Both the position numbers and the translations under genes were made by a program. From contig NZ_JACVVP010000007.1 in the NCBI RefSeq assembly GCF_014534745.1, positions 1 to 64,000 of the forward strand: a stretch of DNA of 64,000 bases. Direction: 5' to 3'. The DNA comes from Flammeovirga sp. EKP202. Its GTDB lineage: Bacteria > Bacteroidota > Bacteroidia > Cytophagales > Flammeovirgaceae. Shown one piece after another: positions 54,936 through 63,164 of the stretch. Position 1 is the stretch's first letter. Every line of letters begins with the position of its first letter. Under the pieces are notes generated by a model. The model saw nothing but the letters and a program-made list of their open reading frames with translations. It had not been told where the DNA came from and ran no database searches.

Positions 54936-56231
54936 TTAGATCAAATCATAACCCATTTCAGCAGCTACGATTTTCTCTACTAAAGCTCTCACATTCTCAT
55001 TAGAGATTTTTTCGATGACGTCCCCAGCAAAAGCATAGATTAATAAACCTCTTGCTTTGTCTTCAGGAATACCTCTTGCTCTTAAGTAGAACATTGGTTC
55101 TTCATCAAGGGCTCCAACAGTACAACCATGTGAACAAGATACATCATCTGCCCAGATTTCTAATTGTGGCTTAGTATCCACAACAGCATCTTGCGACAAT
55201 AAAATGTTTTTATTCGACTGGAATGCATTGGTCTTCTGAGCATCTTCTCTTACGAAGATTTTACCATTGAAAACACCTTTAGATTTTTCTGATAAAATAC
55301 CTTTGTATAATTCATTACTGTATGAATTAGGCATTTTATGATCCACCATTGTGTGATTATCCACTAAAGTCTTTCCTTTTACAAGATAAAGACCTGTCAT
55401 CAAACCTTCACAATGCTCACCTAAAGCGATATTTAAGTTGTTTCTCACAATGTGACCACCTGTAGTGATTGTGATATTGTGATAAACACTATTATCAGCT
55501 TGTTGAGCTTCTGAAAGTGTCACTAAAGAAGTATTTTCGGATTCATCTTGAAGCTTCAAATGACTCAAGTTTGCTCTTTCGGCAACATTAACCTCAGCTA
55601 CACTGTTAACCAATACAGCTTCACCTTTAATTACTGCATTTCTTTCAATAATACTAGCTTGAGCGCCTTCTTCAAGTACCGCTAATATTCTTGGTTGAAC
55701 TACAATATTGTCACCAGAAATAACATTTAGGAACATCAAAGGAGTTTCAGACAATGCATTTCTTTTCGCATATACAAAACCACCTTCTACAACTGATGCC
55801 GTATTCACACCTACAAACGGTAATGAGTTATCAGCGTATTTTCCTAGATGTGCTAAAACTAAATCTTGATGCTTCTCAATTGCTTCGCTCAAAGGCGCCA
55901 CAATTACTTTGTCAGTTGACGTAAATGAAGATAATGATGCATTATATACACCATTCACAAAAACCATTACATCTGTACCCTCAATTAAATAATCTTGGAT
56001 GTCAGCTGCGGTTACATTTACATCATTTGAGAAAGAATAAGTATTGCTCACTAACTTTTTGATGTTAGTGTATTTCCATTCCTCGTGTTGAATAGAAGGA
56101 AAATCTGAAGATGCGAAAGTCTCAGCAGCTTCTGTTCTAAGTTGAACTAAAGCAGGTACTTTTTCAATCGTATCCTCAATGTATGACAGTGCATTGTTTT
56201 TTAATGCAGCATTTTCAATTACTATACTCAT
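54936..56231 (-). CDS. sufD: Fe-S cluster assembly protein SufD
   Basis: The C-terminal right-handed beta-helix domain of SufB/SufD proteins is plain (FNGKIFVREDAQKTNAFQSNKNILLS, then DDVSCSHGCTVGALDEE with the conserved Cys and His, and RGIPEDKARGLL). SufD joins SufB and SufC in the scaffold that builds and transfers iron-sulfur clusters. The frame is open to 56279 into the sufC gene, but the Met at 56231 (MSIVIENAALK) leaves a 14-base gap and about 431 residues. sufC lies directly upstream; sufB and sufS are not adjacent. Confidence 0.93.
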   Translation of the reverse strand: MSIVIENAALKNNALSYIEDTIEKVPALVQLRTEAAETFASSDFPSIQHEEWKYTNIKKLVSNTYSFSNDVNVTAADIQDYLIEGTDVMVFVNGVYNASLSSFTSTDKVIVAPLSEAIEKHQDLVLAHLGKYADNSLPFVGVNTASVVEGGFVYAKRNALSETPLMFLNVISGDNIVVQPRILAVLEEGAQASIIERNAVIKGEAVLVNSVAEVNVAERANLSHLKLQDESENTSLVTLSEAQQADNSVYHNITITTGGHIVRNNLNIALGEHCEGLMTGLYLVKGKTLVDNHTMVDHKMPNSYSNELYKGILSEKSKGVFNGKIFVREDAQKTNAFQSNKNILLSQDAVVDTKPQLEIWADDVSCSHGCTVGALDEEPMFYLRARGIPEDKARGLLIYAFAGDVIEKISNENVRALVEKIVAAEMGYDLI

Positions 56232-56245
56232 CGTTATAAAGGGAA

Positions 56246-57004
56246 TTAGTTTTGACCTTCCACTTCTTGGATGATCCAATCGTAACCTTTTTCTTCTAGT
56301 TCAAGTGCTAATTCTTTAGTACCTGACTTAACGATTTTACCTTTGTATAATACGTGAACAAAATCAGGAACAATATAATCTAGTAATCTTTGGTAGTGAG
56401 TTACTACTACAAACGAACGGTTACCGTCACGTAATGTATTCACACCATTAGCCACAATTCTTAATGCGTCGATATCCAAACCAGAATCCGTTTCGTCAAG
56501 GATCGCTAATTTAGGATCAAGCATTGCCATATGGAAAATCTCATTTCTTTTCTTTTCACCACCTGAGAAACCTTCGTTTAAAGATCTACCCATTAATGAT
56601 TTATCGATAGAAACGATTTGCATCTTCTCTTTCATCTCTTTCATGAAGTTGGCAGCATTATAAGGCTCCTCACCTCTTGCTTTTCTTACTTCATTCACGG
56701 CTGTTCTCAAGAAGTTAGTATTACTAACACCAGGGATTTCCACTGGGTATTGAAATGCTAAGAAAAGTCCCTTCTGAGCTCTTACTTCAGGTGCCATTTC
56801 TAACAAATCCTCACCATCAAAATCAACATCACCACCGTCTACTTCGTAATCTTCTCTACCGGCTAAAACAGAAGCTAAAGTACTTTTTCCAGAACCATTT
56901 GGTCCCATGATCGCATGCACTTCTCCTGGTTTAATCTCTAAATTAATCCCTTTAAGAATCTCTTTGTCTTCAATCGAAGCTTTCAGATCATTGATCTTCA
57001 ACAT
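56246..57004 (-). CDS. sufC: Fe-S cluster assembly ATPase SufC, 252 aa
   Basis: An ABC ATPase with Walker A GPNGSGKST (34-42), the SufC-type signature FSGGEKKRNEI and Walker B LAILDETDSGLDIDAL, plus the family's VVTHYQRLLDYI with the switch His. It powers the SufBCD scaffold in the cytoplasm. The gene precedes sufD by 14 bases, so the two are co-transcribed. A TAAATTTG box on the minus strand at 57103-57110 is a likely promoter. Confidence 0.95.
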   Translation of the reverse strand: MLKINDLKASIEDKEILKGINLEIKPGEVHAIMGPNGSGKSTLASVLAGREDYEVDGGDVDFDGEDLLEMAPEVRAQKGLFLAFQYPVEIPGVSNTNFLRTAVNEVRKARGEEPYNAANFMKEMKEKMQIVSIDKSLMGRSLNEGFSGGEKKRNEIFHMAMLDPKLAILDETDSGLDIDALRIVANGVNTLRDGNRSFVVVTHYQRLLDYIVPDFVHVLYKGKIVKSGTKELALELEEKGYDWIIQEVEGQN

Positions 57005-57102
57005 ATTTCTATATGATTTTATTAATCGAAAATTTGTTTACTATAACTACCGATAGTGTACTATTGTTTTTACTTATAAAAGTAGTAGCTTAATTCGGCT
57101 TG

Positions 57103-57110
57103 CAAATTTA
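57103..57110 (-). promoter_or_regulatory. Promoter -7 box for sufCD
   Basis: TAAATTTG on the minus strand fits TAnnTTTG, about 100 bases before the sufC start. No clear TTG is seen at the matching distance. Confidence 0.35.
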
Positions 57111-57175
57111 TTTAGATTTTTTTTAAATAGGAACATATTTACGAATTATCATGCTACTTTTGCATAAAATTTTTC

Positions 57176-57209
57176 ATGAAAAAAGGTAACGCCACAGACA
57201 TTACCTTTA
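57176..57209 (-). terminator. Hairpin between sufC and the MaoC-like gene
   Basis: AAAGGTAA (57182-57189) and TTACCTTT (57201-57208) pair perfectly. On the minus strand the hairpin is followed by six Ts, as in an intrinsic terminator, yet no gene ends here on that strand. The rest of the 389-bp gap (57005-57393) contains the two promoter regions and no ORF. Confidence 0.45.
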
Positions 57210-57393
57210 GTCCTGTAAATATGAAAATGAAAAAAATTTAAATCAAATCAAATGTGGTGCGGTATTTTGCAATGATTACTATCATAAAATTCACACCATC
57301 GACACAAAGTTAATATTTTTCGTCGAATTTGAAGATTTTTATCATCATTTTAAGTTTATTTACAAATATATTTAGACATTTAATCAAAAAATT

Positions 57394-57801
57394 ATGCTTT
57401 CAATTGGAGATAACTACGCAACGAACTTCAGTTTTACTCAAAACCAAGTAAATGCATTTGCTGAATTGACGGGCGACACTAATCCTATCCATATTGATGA
57501 TGAGTTTGCTTCTAAAACTCCTTTCAAAAAACCAATTATGCACGGATTTCTTTCTGCGAGTATCTTTTCAAGAGTTTTAGGTACTGAATTCCCAGGTAAT
57601 GGATCAGTATATCTTTCACAACAAATGGATTTTTTAAGACCAATGTTTGTCAACGAAGAGTATGTAGCAAACTTTGAAATCACAGAAATAGATTCTAGAA
57701 GAAAAACAGCTATCATTAAAACCACCATCACTTCAGTAGCAAATAAAAAAGTAATGGTAAAAGGCGAAGCGAAAATTATGCATCAAGAACTTATCGCTTA
57801 A
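57394..57801 (+). CDS. MaoC-like (R)-specific enoyl-CoA hydratase, 135 aa
   Basis: The single hot-dog domain carries the hydratase motif AELTGDTNPIHIDDEFA (about 28-44, with the Asp and His dyad) followed by PIMHGFLSASIFSRVLG. Its length is that of PhaJ-type hydratases, which hydrate 2-enoyl-CoA to (R)-3-hydroxyacyl-CoA. No polyhydroxyalkanoate genes are nearby, so the metabolic role is open. It lies downstream of a 389-bp divergent region and 92 bases before the bestrophin-family gene. Confidence 0.85.
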   Translation: MLSIGDNYATNFSFTQNQVNAFAELTGDTNPIHIDDEFASKTPFKKPIMHGFLSASIFSRVLGTEFPGNGSVYLSQQMDFLRPMFVNEEYVANFEITEIDSRRKTAIIKTTITSVANKKVMVKGEAKIMHQELIA

Positions 57802-57893
57802 CCTCAATTAATATTCTTGTTGTCTTCCTCTGACTATACTTTTTGAATCAAAATTACTCATCAAATAAAATATCATTATAATCTTTTCAAACT

Positions 57894-58787
57894 ATGCCTA
57901 AAATTAACAAGTTCAGAAATACTACCTTTTATGGGATGTTCAATTACAAAAGTTATCTCATAAAAAAACTAGCATTTGATTTGGTATGGATTACGATCCC
58001 TACTACAATATTATGTGCTGTCCATGAATTCAAACATTTTGATATCGGAATGAATTTTTCACTTCCAGGTTTGATGGGGGCTATATTAGGTATTTTGTTA
58101 GTTTTTAGAAATAACACGGCATATGACCGTTGGTGGGAAGCTCGAAAAGTACTTGGAGGACTTGTAAACACTTCCAGAAATTATGCTTTACAAGTTCATT
58201 CGATGCTAAGTGACAGTGATGAAAAAAAAGATTTAATGAAACTGATTGCATCTTTCCCTTTTGTATTAAAGGAACACCTTAGAGATGGAGTCGTTTTTAG
58301 TGAGATTGAGTTTATTGGTGATAAATTATTAGTTGAAGTAAAAAAATGGGATCATATTCCTAATGCTATCAATTCATACATTCAGGAGAAATTAAAGATA
58401 GCACTTAATAGAGGTGACATTACTGATTTTCAATTTTTAAAATTAATTGAAAATAGCGATGAACTGATTGACATTATGGGTAAATGCGAAAGAATTAAAA
58501 ATACTCCAATGCCTGAATCTCATACATTTCTATTAAGACTCTATATTTGGGTTTATGCTATTATCATTCCATTTGGTCTAATCAATACATTAGGATGGTG
58601 GACAATTCTTGCGGTGGTAATGGTTTATTACGTAGCGATGAGTATTGTGACCATTTCAGAGGAGATCGAAGAACCGTTCGGGACAGATCCTAACGATTTA
58701 CCAACTGACAAGATTGCTCAAAATATTTATAATAACATTCAAGAGATTCAATTTAAATCAACTGAATATTCAACATACAATCCATAA
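57894..58787 (+). CDS. Bestrophin-family (UPF0187) anion channel-like protein, 297 aa
   Basis: Features of bacterial bestrophins are present: SLPGLMGAILGILLVFRNNTAYDRWWEARKVLGGLVN early on and the late RLYIWVYAIIIPFGL and SEEIEEPFGTDPNDLPTD motifs, with four membrane segments. They form pentameric ion channels in the inner membrane. Its stop codon overlaps the start of the next gene (TAATG), so it is translationally coupled to the ArsC-like gene. Confidence 0.9.
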   Translation: MPKINKFRNTTFYGMFNYKSYLIKKLAFDLVWITIPTTILCAVHEFKHFDIGMNFSLPGLMGAILGILLVFRNNTAYDRWWEARKVLGGLVNTSRNYALQVHSMLSDSDEKKDLMKLIASFPFVLKEHLRDGVVFSEIEFIGDKLLVEVKKWDHIPNAINSYIQEKLKIALNRGDITDFQFLKLIENSDELIDIMGKCERIKNTPMPESHTFLLRLYIWVYAIIIPFGLINTLGWWTILAVVMVYYVAMSIVTISEEIEEPFGTDPNDLPTDKIAQNIYNNIQEIQFKSTEYSTYNP

Positions 58788-59137
58788 TGGTAAAAATATA
58801 TCACTTATCTACTTGCTCTACCTGCAAGAGAATTATTGAAGAAATTGGAAAAGATAAGTTTGATCTTTTTCAGGATATTAAAACCGAAAAGATCACTGAA
58901 GAACAAATTGATGAAATGCAATCACTAGTTGGATCTTATGAAGCGCTTTTTAGCAGAAGGTCAAGACAATTTAGACCTATGGGACTTCATGAAAAGGATT
59001 TATCTGAGAATGATTATAAATCGTTAATACTTCAAGAGTATTCTTTTTTAAAAAGACCTGTTATTATTGCAAATAATAAGATCTTTGTAGGTAATAGTAA
59101 AAAAGAAGTAGAAAAAGCAAAAGAAGCTTTAGGATAA
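58787..59137 (+). CDS. ArsC/Spx-family thioredoxin-fold protein, 116 aa
   Basis: The N-terminal redox site is STCSTCKR (C10 and C13, a CxxC), then the ArsC-family fold with EALFSRRSRQFRPMG and FLKRPVIIANNKIFVG. Proteins of this group are arsenate reductases or Spx/YffB-like regulators; the CxxC and the context, away from ars genes, argue against classic arsenate detoxification. It overlaps the genes on both sides by one base in TAATG junctions. Confidence 0.8.
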   Translation: MVKIYHLSTCSTCKRIIEEIGKDKFDLFQDIKTEKITEEQIDEMQSLVGSYEALFSRRSRQFRPMGLHEKDLSENDYKSLILQEYSFLKRPVIIANNKIFVGNSKKEVEKAKEALG

Positions 59138-59553
59138 TGGGAAGAATTTTGGCAATTGATTACGGTACAAAAAGAACTGGTTTTGCAGTGACCGATCCTC
59201 TTAAGATCATCGCATCTTCATTGGAGACTGTTCAAACCAATGTTGCAATGCAGTACATCAAAGAATATTTAGAAAAGGAAGATGTTGAGTGTTTTGTAAT
59301 GGGGCTACCTGTTGGCCTAGACGGCAAAGAAACCGACAATACAAAACCGGCACAATCATTTGCCAACAAATTGAAAAAAAACTTTCCTGATAAAATAGTA
59401 CATTTTGTCGACGAAAGGTTCACTTCTAAAATGGCAGAGGCATCTATGATTGCTGGTGGCATGAAAAAGAAGGACCGAAGAGTAAAAGGAAATGTGGACA
59501 AAATAAGTGCAGCTATTATTTTACAATCTTATTTGGAACAAAATAGCATTTAG
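59137..59553 (+). CDS. ruvX: Holliday junction resolvase-like RuvX (YqgF), 138 aa
   Basis: The RNase H-like fold starts with ILAIDYGTKRTGFAVTDPL, holding the first catalytic Asp (D7), followed by VMGLPVGLDGKE, FVDERFTSKMAEA and the final VDKISAAIILQSYLE, all standard for YqgF. It acts on nucleic acid in the cytoplasm; in bacteria it is linked to 16S rRNA 5'-end processing and to recombination. It is coupled to the ArsC-like gene and followed 17 bases later by def. Confidence 0.93.
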   Translation: MGRILAIDYGTKRTGFAVTDPLKIIASSLETVQTNVAMQYIKEYLEKEDVECFVMGLPVGLDGKETDNTKPAQSFANKLKKNFPDKIVHFVDERFTSKMAEASMIAGGMKKKDRRVKGNVDKISAAIILQSYLEQNSI

Positions 59554-59570
59554 AAAATTTAGATAAGTAT

Positions 59571-60131
59571 ATGATTTATCCTGTTGTCGCTTTTGGCGAC
59601 CCTGTATTAAGAAAAGTTGCAAAAGACTTTAGTGAAGAAGAATTAAAAGAAGTTGGTACGTTAGCTTCTGATATGTTTGACACAATGGAAGGTGCTCATG
59701 GTGTTGGGCTTGCTGGTCCACAAATTGGCAAAGCAAAAAGAATTTTTGTAATCGACTCTAACTTAATGATTGACGAAGAGTCAGAAGAAAAAGGTTACAG
59801 AGGAGCTTTTATCAATGCTGAGATCATTGAGGAATGGGGAGATGAATTCACTATGGAAGAAGGTTGTTTAAGTATTCCTGGTATCAATGGAGATGTTACT
59901 AGACCTTCTAACCTAAAAATCAAATACCTTGATGAAGAACTTAATGAAAGAGAAGAGGAATTCTCAGGTATGACAGCAAGAGTCATCCAACATGAGTATG
60001 ATCATATTGAAGGTGTTCTATTCACTGATTACCTTACTCCAATCAAAAAGAGGTTAATCAAAAACAAACTGAATAACATCTCAAAAGGAAAAGCTCAGCA
60101 TAGCTATAGAATGAGATTTCCGAAAAAATAA
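59571..60131 (+). CDS. def: Peptide deformylase, 186 aa
   Basis: All three family motifs are present: GVGLAGPQIG (44-53), EEGCLSIPG (96-104, with C99) and QHEYDHIEG (140-148, with H141, E142, H145), giving the metal site. It removes the formyl group from the N-terminal Met of new proteins. The insertion around 66-78 (MIDEESEEKGYRG) is common in Bacteroidota. It is the last gene of the bestrophin-arsC-ruvX-def unit and ends at a strong terminator. Confidence 0.96.
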   Translation: MIYPVVAFGDPVLRKVAKDFSEEELKEVGTLASDMFDTMEGAHGVGLAGPQIGKAKRIFVIDSNLMIDEESEEKGYRGAFINAEIIEEWGDEFTMEEGCLSIPGINGDVTRPSNLKIKYLDEELNEREEEFSGMTARVIQHEYDHIEGVLFTDYLTPIKKRLIKNKLNNISKGKAQHSYRMRFPKK

Positions 60132-60140
60132 CTAACTTTC

Positions 60141-60168
60141 AGCCACTCTTCGTTGAGTGGCTTTTTTA
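60141..60168 (+). terminator. Terminator of def
   Basis: AGCCACTC (60141-60148) pairs with GAGTGGCT (60155-60162) around TTCGTT, then six Ts. It covers the region that an upstream start of the next ORF would need, which supports a start at 60186 for that gene. Confidence 0.92.
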
Positions 60169-60185
60169 TTGAATTATTTTTTGTC

Positions 60186-60662
60186 ATGAAACTTCTAATA
60201 AATATACTCCTAATTTTAACCCTTCTCGGCTGTACTTCTAATGAAATCAATTGGTCTACACCAAACAGTCTAGATGATGATTTTATGAATCAAATCAACA
60301 AACATCGACAAGAGGTTGATTTACCTGAATTAACGTTCAACCCTATCTTTTTTGAACAAGCTAAACGCTTTGCTGCTCGCATTGCTGACAATCCACATAT
60401 GAGAGAGCAATTAACCCAAGAAGAAGAAGGGTATTACAAAAACGCGATCATTGCACAAACAAAAGCCACAAACTTGCGTGGTTGCACGGGTTTCAGTTCA
60501 GGTATGAATATAGACCCTACATCAGGAGTTGTCGAATATATGTTGAGAACTTCGTGTAGAAATACAATCGAAAGTAGGAATGCAAACACAATTGGTGCTG
60601 CTGTATTTCAAAATTCCAATACTGGTGATTATTTTTACGTAACTTTTATTGGTAGATTATAA
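60186..60662 (+). CDS. Small CAP-like lipoprotein, ~158 aa
   Basis: The Met at 60186 gives a lipoprotein signal (MKLLINILLILTLLGCTS) with its Cys in LTLLGCTS. The mature part has a CAP/SCP-type layout, with a start like DFMNQINKHRQEVDLPELTFNPIFFEQAKRFAARIADN and an end like VEYMLRTSCRNTIES...GAAVFQNSNTGDYFYVTFIG, as in secreted CAP-superfamily domains of Bacteroidota. It is probably tethered to a membrane in the cell envelope; its function is unknown. A longer frame from 60153 would run through the def terminator, so I reject it. It precedes the amidase gene by 3 bases. Confidence 0.7.
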   Translation: MKLLINILLILTLLGCTSNEINWSTPNSLDDDFMNQINKHRQEVDLPELTFNPIFFEQAKRFAARIADNPHMREQLTQEEEGYYKNAIIAQTKATNLRGCTGFSSGMNIDPTSGVVEYMLRTSCRNTIESRNANTIGAAVFQNSNTGDYFYVTFIGRL

Positions 60663-60665
60663 AAA

Positions 60666-61457
60666 ATGAAACATCAAGAGAACTTTAAAATTGCCATGGT
60701 TCAACATTCTATAGACTGGATGAACCCTACTTCTAACTTTGCTACTTTAGAAGAAAAATTATGGCAAATTGATGAAAAAGATATCGACCTAGTTATTTTT
60801 CCAGAATTATTCACAACTGGATTCCATCAATCAGCAGCAGACCTTGCAGAACCTATTGGCTTAACTACTACAAAATGGCTCCTACAACAATCAAAAAGAA
60901 TGAACGCTGCCATGATTGGAAGTTACCCTGTTCGACAAGACCGTAAAGTATTCAACAGGCTCCTTTTTGTAAAACCTGATGACACTTTTTCACATTACGA
61001 TAAAAGGCATTTATTCAGAATGGCCTCTGAGCACATGACTTTTTCCCCTGGCGACTTTCAAGTAGTAGAAGAATGGAAAGGCTGGAGAATAAACCCTATT
61101 ATTTGTTATGATTTAAGATTTCCTCTATGGTGCAGGAATACAAATAATGACTACGATATTTTATTATGTATTGCCAATTGGCCTAAACCTAGAATTGCAG
61201 CATGGCATACATTATTAGCGGCTAGAGCTATCGAAAATCTAAGCTATACAGTGGGTGTCAATAGAACAGGAGTTGATCCAAATGAGGTAGTCTACAATGG
61301 CAATTCAGCTGTTTATAATCCAAAAGGTGAAATTACAAATGAGATAAGCGAAGAAGATGACATACAAATTGTCACATTAAATTACCATCATGTTCAATCT
61401 TTAAGAGAGAAGTTCCCAACTCATCTCGACGCAGACCATTTTAATTTACATTTATAG
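60666..61457 (+). CDS. Omega-amidase (carbon-nitrogen hydrolase), 263 aa
   Basis: The nitrilase-superfamily triad is seen at E47 (VIFPELFTTGF), K113 (YDKRHLFRM) and C147 (PIICYDLRFPLW). The subfamily is the omega-amidase type (YafV/Nit2-like), which hydrolyses alpha-ketoglutaramate or alpha-ketosuccinamate from glutamine and asparagine transamination and so repairs by-products. It is cytoplasmic. It follows the CAP-like lipoprotein gene and precedes the exchanger gene, each within 10 bases, so a co-transcribed unit is likely. Confidence 0.9.
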   Translation: MKHQENFKIAMVQHSIDWMNPTSNFATLEEKLWQIDEKDIDLVIFPELFTTGFHQSAADLAEPIGLTTTKWLLQQSKRMNAAMIGSYPVRQDRKVFNRLLFVKPDDTFSHYDKRHLFRMASEHMTFSPGDFQVVEEWKGWRINPIICYDLRFPLWCRNTNNDYDILLCIANWPKPRIAAWHTLLAARAIENLSYTVGVNRTGVDPNEVVYNGNSAVYNPKGEITNEISEEDDIQIVTLNYHHVQSLREKFPTHLDADHFNLHL

Positions 61458-61466
61458 ACTTTCTGA

Positions 61467-62453
61467 ATGGAATATATTCTTCTTCATTTAATTATTAGTT
61501 CCGTTGGTGTTATTCTGATGAGAAATGGTGCTTTGATGCTTTCAAAAGGTGCCACTGCTTTATCTACAAAATCACACTTTTCGGGACTAAGGGTTGGGCT
61601 TACAATCGTTGCATTGGGAACCTCTATACCTGAGGTTGCTGTATCATTGATTTCAACCTTTAAGAATGAAGAAACACTTGCTTTCGGTACCTTGATAGGA
61701 AGTAATACTTTTAATATTGTTTTTGGGCTAGGCCTGACTACTTTTTTTACCAGTATTAGGGTGTTTGCAAAGAGTATTTGGAGAGATTTACTTGTTGCAA
61801 TATTGGGAGGTGTTTTGTTATTCGTTTTATTAAATAAACAACTCATCTTTAATATTGGAGCCAACTATCTTACTAGAACGGATGCTTTAATACTATTTAG
61901 CACCTTCGTTTTCTATTATATTATAATTTTCACCAACAAGAAGTCTAGAAGAGAAATTTCTCTTCTTAATGCACAAAAGCATTCTTCTTTTCATCAATTC
62001 AACAAACAGACAATTGTAAGAAATATTATTGTTGGTATACTAATTATTTGTGTAGGTGCATATATTGTGGTTATTGAGGCATTATTACTAAACTCTACAA
62101 CACCACTAAGCTCAAGATTTATTGGTGTAAGTATAATGTCTATTTGTACCTCATTACCGGAAATCACAACTACTTTAGCAGCAATTAAAAGAAAGCGTCA
62201 AGATATTGCACTTGGTAATATCATGGGATCTTATATTATCAACTTTTTACTGACCCCTTGTCTATTAACAATCAAGGGTGAAGCCTTTTATGACTACACC
62301 CTTAATTATGATTTAATATTTTCGATATTAATCTGTACCCTTTGTATTACACTAGCATTATCAAGTAAAAATTACGTTTTGAATAAATTCACTTCGATAA
62401 TTCTACTATTACTTGGGATACTATTTTATGTGACCACTTACCTAAGAGGATAG
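61467..62453 (+). CDS. CaCA-type sodium/calcium exchanger-like protein, 328 aa
   Basis: Two inverted copies of the family repeat are visible: VALGTSIPEVAVSLISTF (alpha-1) and MSICTSLPEITTTLAAIKR (alpha-2), each with the conserved Ser/Thr-x-x-Pro-Glu, plus GTLIGSNTFNI and GNIMGSYIINF. About ten membrane segments are predicted. Such proteins exchange Na+ or H+ for Ca2+ across the inner membrane. It is convergent with the DUF4290 gene with six bases between them. Confidence 0.9.
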   Translation: MEYILLHLIISSVGVILMRNGALMLSKGATALSTKSHFSGLRVGLTIVALGTSIPEVAVSLISTFKNEETLAFGTLIGSNTFNIVFGLGLTTFFTSIRVFAKSIWRDLLVAILGGVLLFVLLNKQLIFNIGANYLTRTDALILFSTFVFYYIIIFTNKKSRREISLLNAQKHSSFHQFNKQTIVRNIIVGILIICVGAYIVVIEALLLNSTTPLSSRFIGVSIMSICTSLPEITTTLAAIKRKRQDIALGNIMGSYIINFLLTPCLLTIKGEAFYDYTLNYDLIFSILICTLCITLALSSKNYVLNKFTSIILLLLGILFYVTTYLRG

Positions 62454-62459
62454 CATTCA

Positions 62460-63113
62460 CTATTTTCTTCTTTTCTTACGACGCTTTTTACTTTTTGAAG
62501 AAGAGTTATTACTAGAAGAAGTCGTTACAGCCGTATTCGAAGGAAGTTTCACATTTTTAAAAGCATCAGGATATTTGGCCTTTACTTCTTTCATGTTTAC
62601 TTTTCCCTTAGATAAAATACTCAATGTATTCATGATTACATCATCTTCTATCTGATTATTTACTTGAGCAGAATAGAAGGATTTCATCAATTTTACAATC
62701 TTAGAAAAAGCTAACTCTACATCTTCTTTTGTCTCTAATTCCAAAGCATTTTGAACCATAGCCTCCAGATTTTTACCAAAGTGTCTGAATCGGATATTAC
62801 TTTGTGTATATTCAACTCTCCTTGGTTTACTGAACATCATATTTTCCTTTGGAGCAGGGTATGGAGAGTCTATATCCAATTTAAAATCAGACATCACTTG
62901 TAAGTGATCCCAGATTCTTTGTTGGCTATCATTTAATTGCTTTTGTATTGGATGAAGCTGCTTCATCAAAGCAATCAAAGTATATGCATATTGCGTCCTT
63001 AAAGACTTATCTTCCAACGAAGAAATAAATTGAACTAAACCTTCAATATTTCTCCCATACTCTTTCAGAATAATATCTGATCTACTGGTGTTATAACTAT
63101 GTTCGTCGCGCAT
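62460..63113 (-). CDS. DUF4290 protein, ~217 aa
   Basis: The sequence follows the Bacteroidota-specific DUF4290 family (YGRNIEGLVQFISSLEDKSLRTQYAYTLIALMKQLHP, then WDHLQVMSDFKLDIDSPYP) with a Ser/Asn/Lys-rich, strongly basic C-terminal tail of about 25 residues. The tail suggests nucleic-acid or ribosome contact; the function is not established. The Met at 63113 (MRDEHSYNTS) is preferred over the upstream frame start at 63149, because the latter lies in a hairpin that probably ends glmS. It is downstream of glmS on the same strand. Confidence 0.85.
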   Translation of the reverse strand: MRDEHSYNTSRSDIILKEYGRNIEGLVQFISSLEDKSLRTQYAYTLIALMKQLHPIQKQLNDSQQRIWDHLQVMSDFKLDIDSPYPAPKENMMFSKPRRVEYTQSNIRFRHFGKNLEAMVQNALELETKEDVELAFSKIVKLMKSFYSAQVNNQIEDDVIMNTLSILSKGKVNMKEVKAKYPDAFKNVKLPSNTAVTTSSSNNSSSKSKKRRKKRRK

Positions 63114-63126
63114 ATTCTTAATTAAA

Positions 63127-63153
63127 CTGAGTGATTTATTAATAATCACTCAG
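63127..63153 (-). terminator. Hairpin after glmS
   Basis: CTGAGTGATT (63127-63136) and AATCACTCAG (63144-63153) pair perfectly. On the minus strand a moderately T-rich stretch follows, so it may end the glmS transcript or be leaky into the DUF4290 gene. Confidence 0.6.
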
Positions 63154-63164
63154 CATATTATAAT

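Noticed and set aside
58787..59137. Arsenate reductase as a firm call
   Set aside because: The fold fits, but the site is CxxC and no ars genes are near, so only a family-level call is justified.
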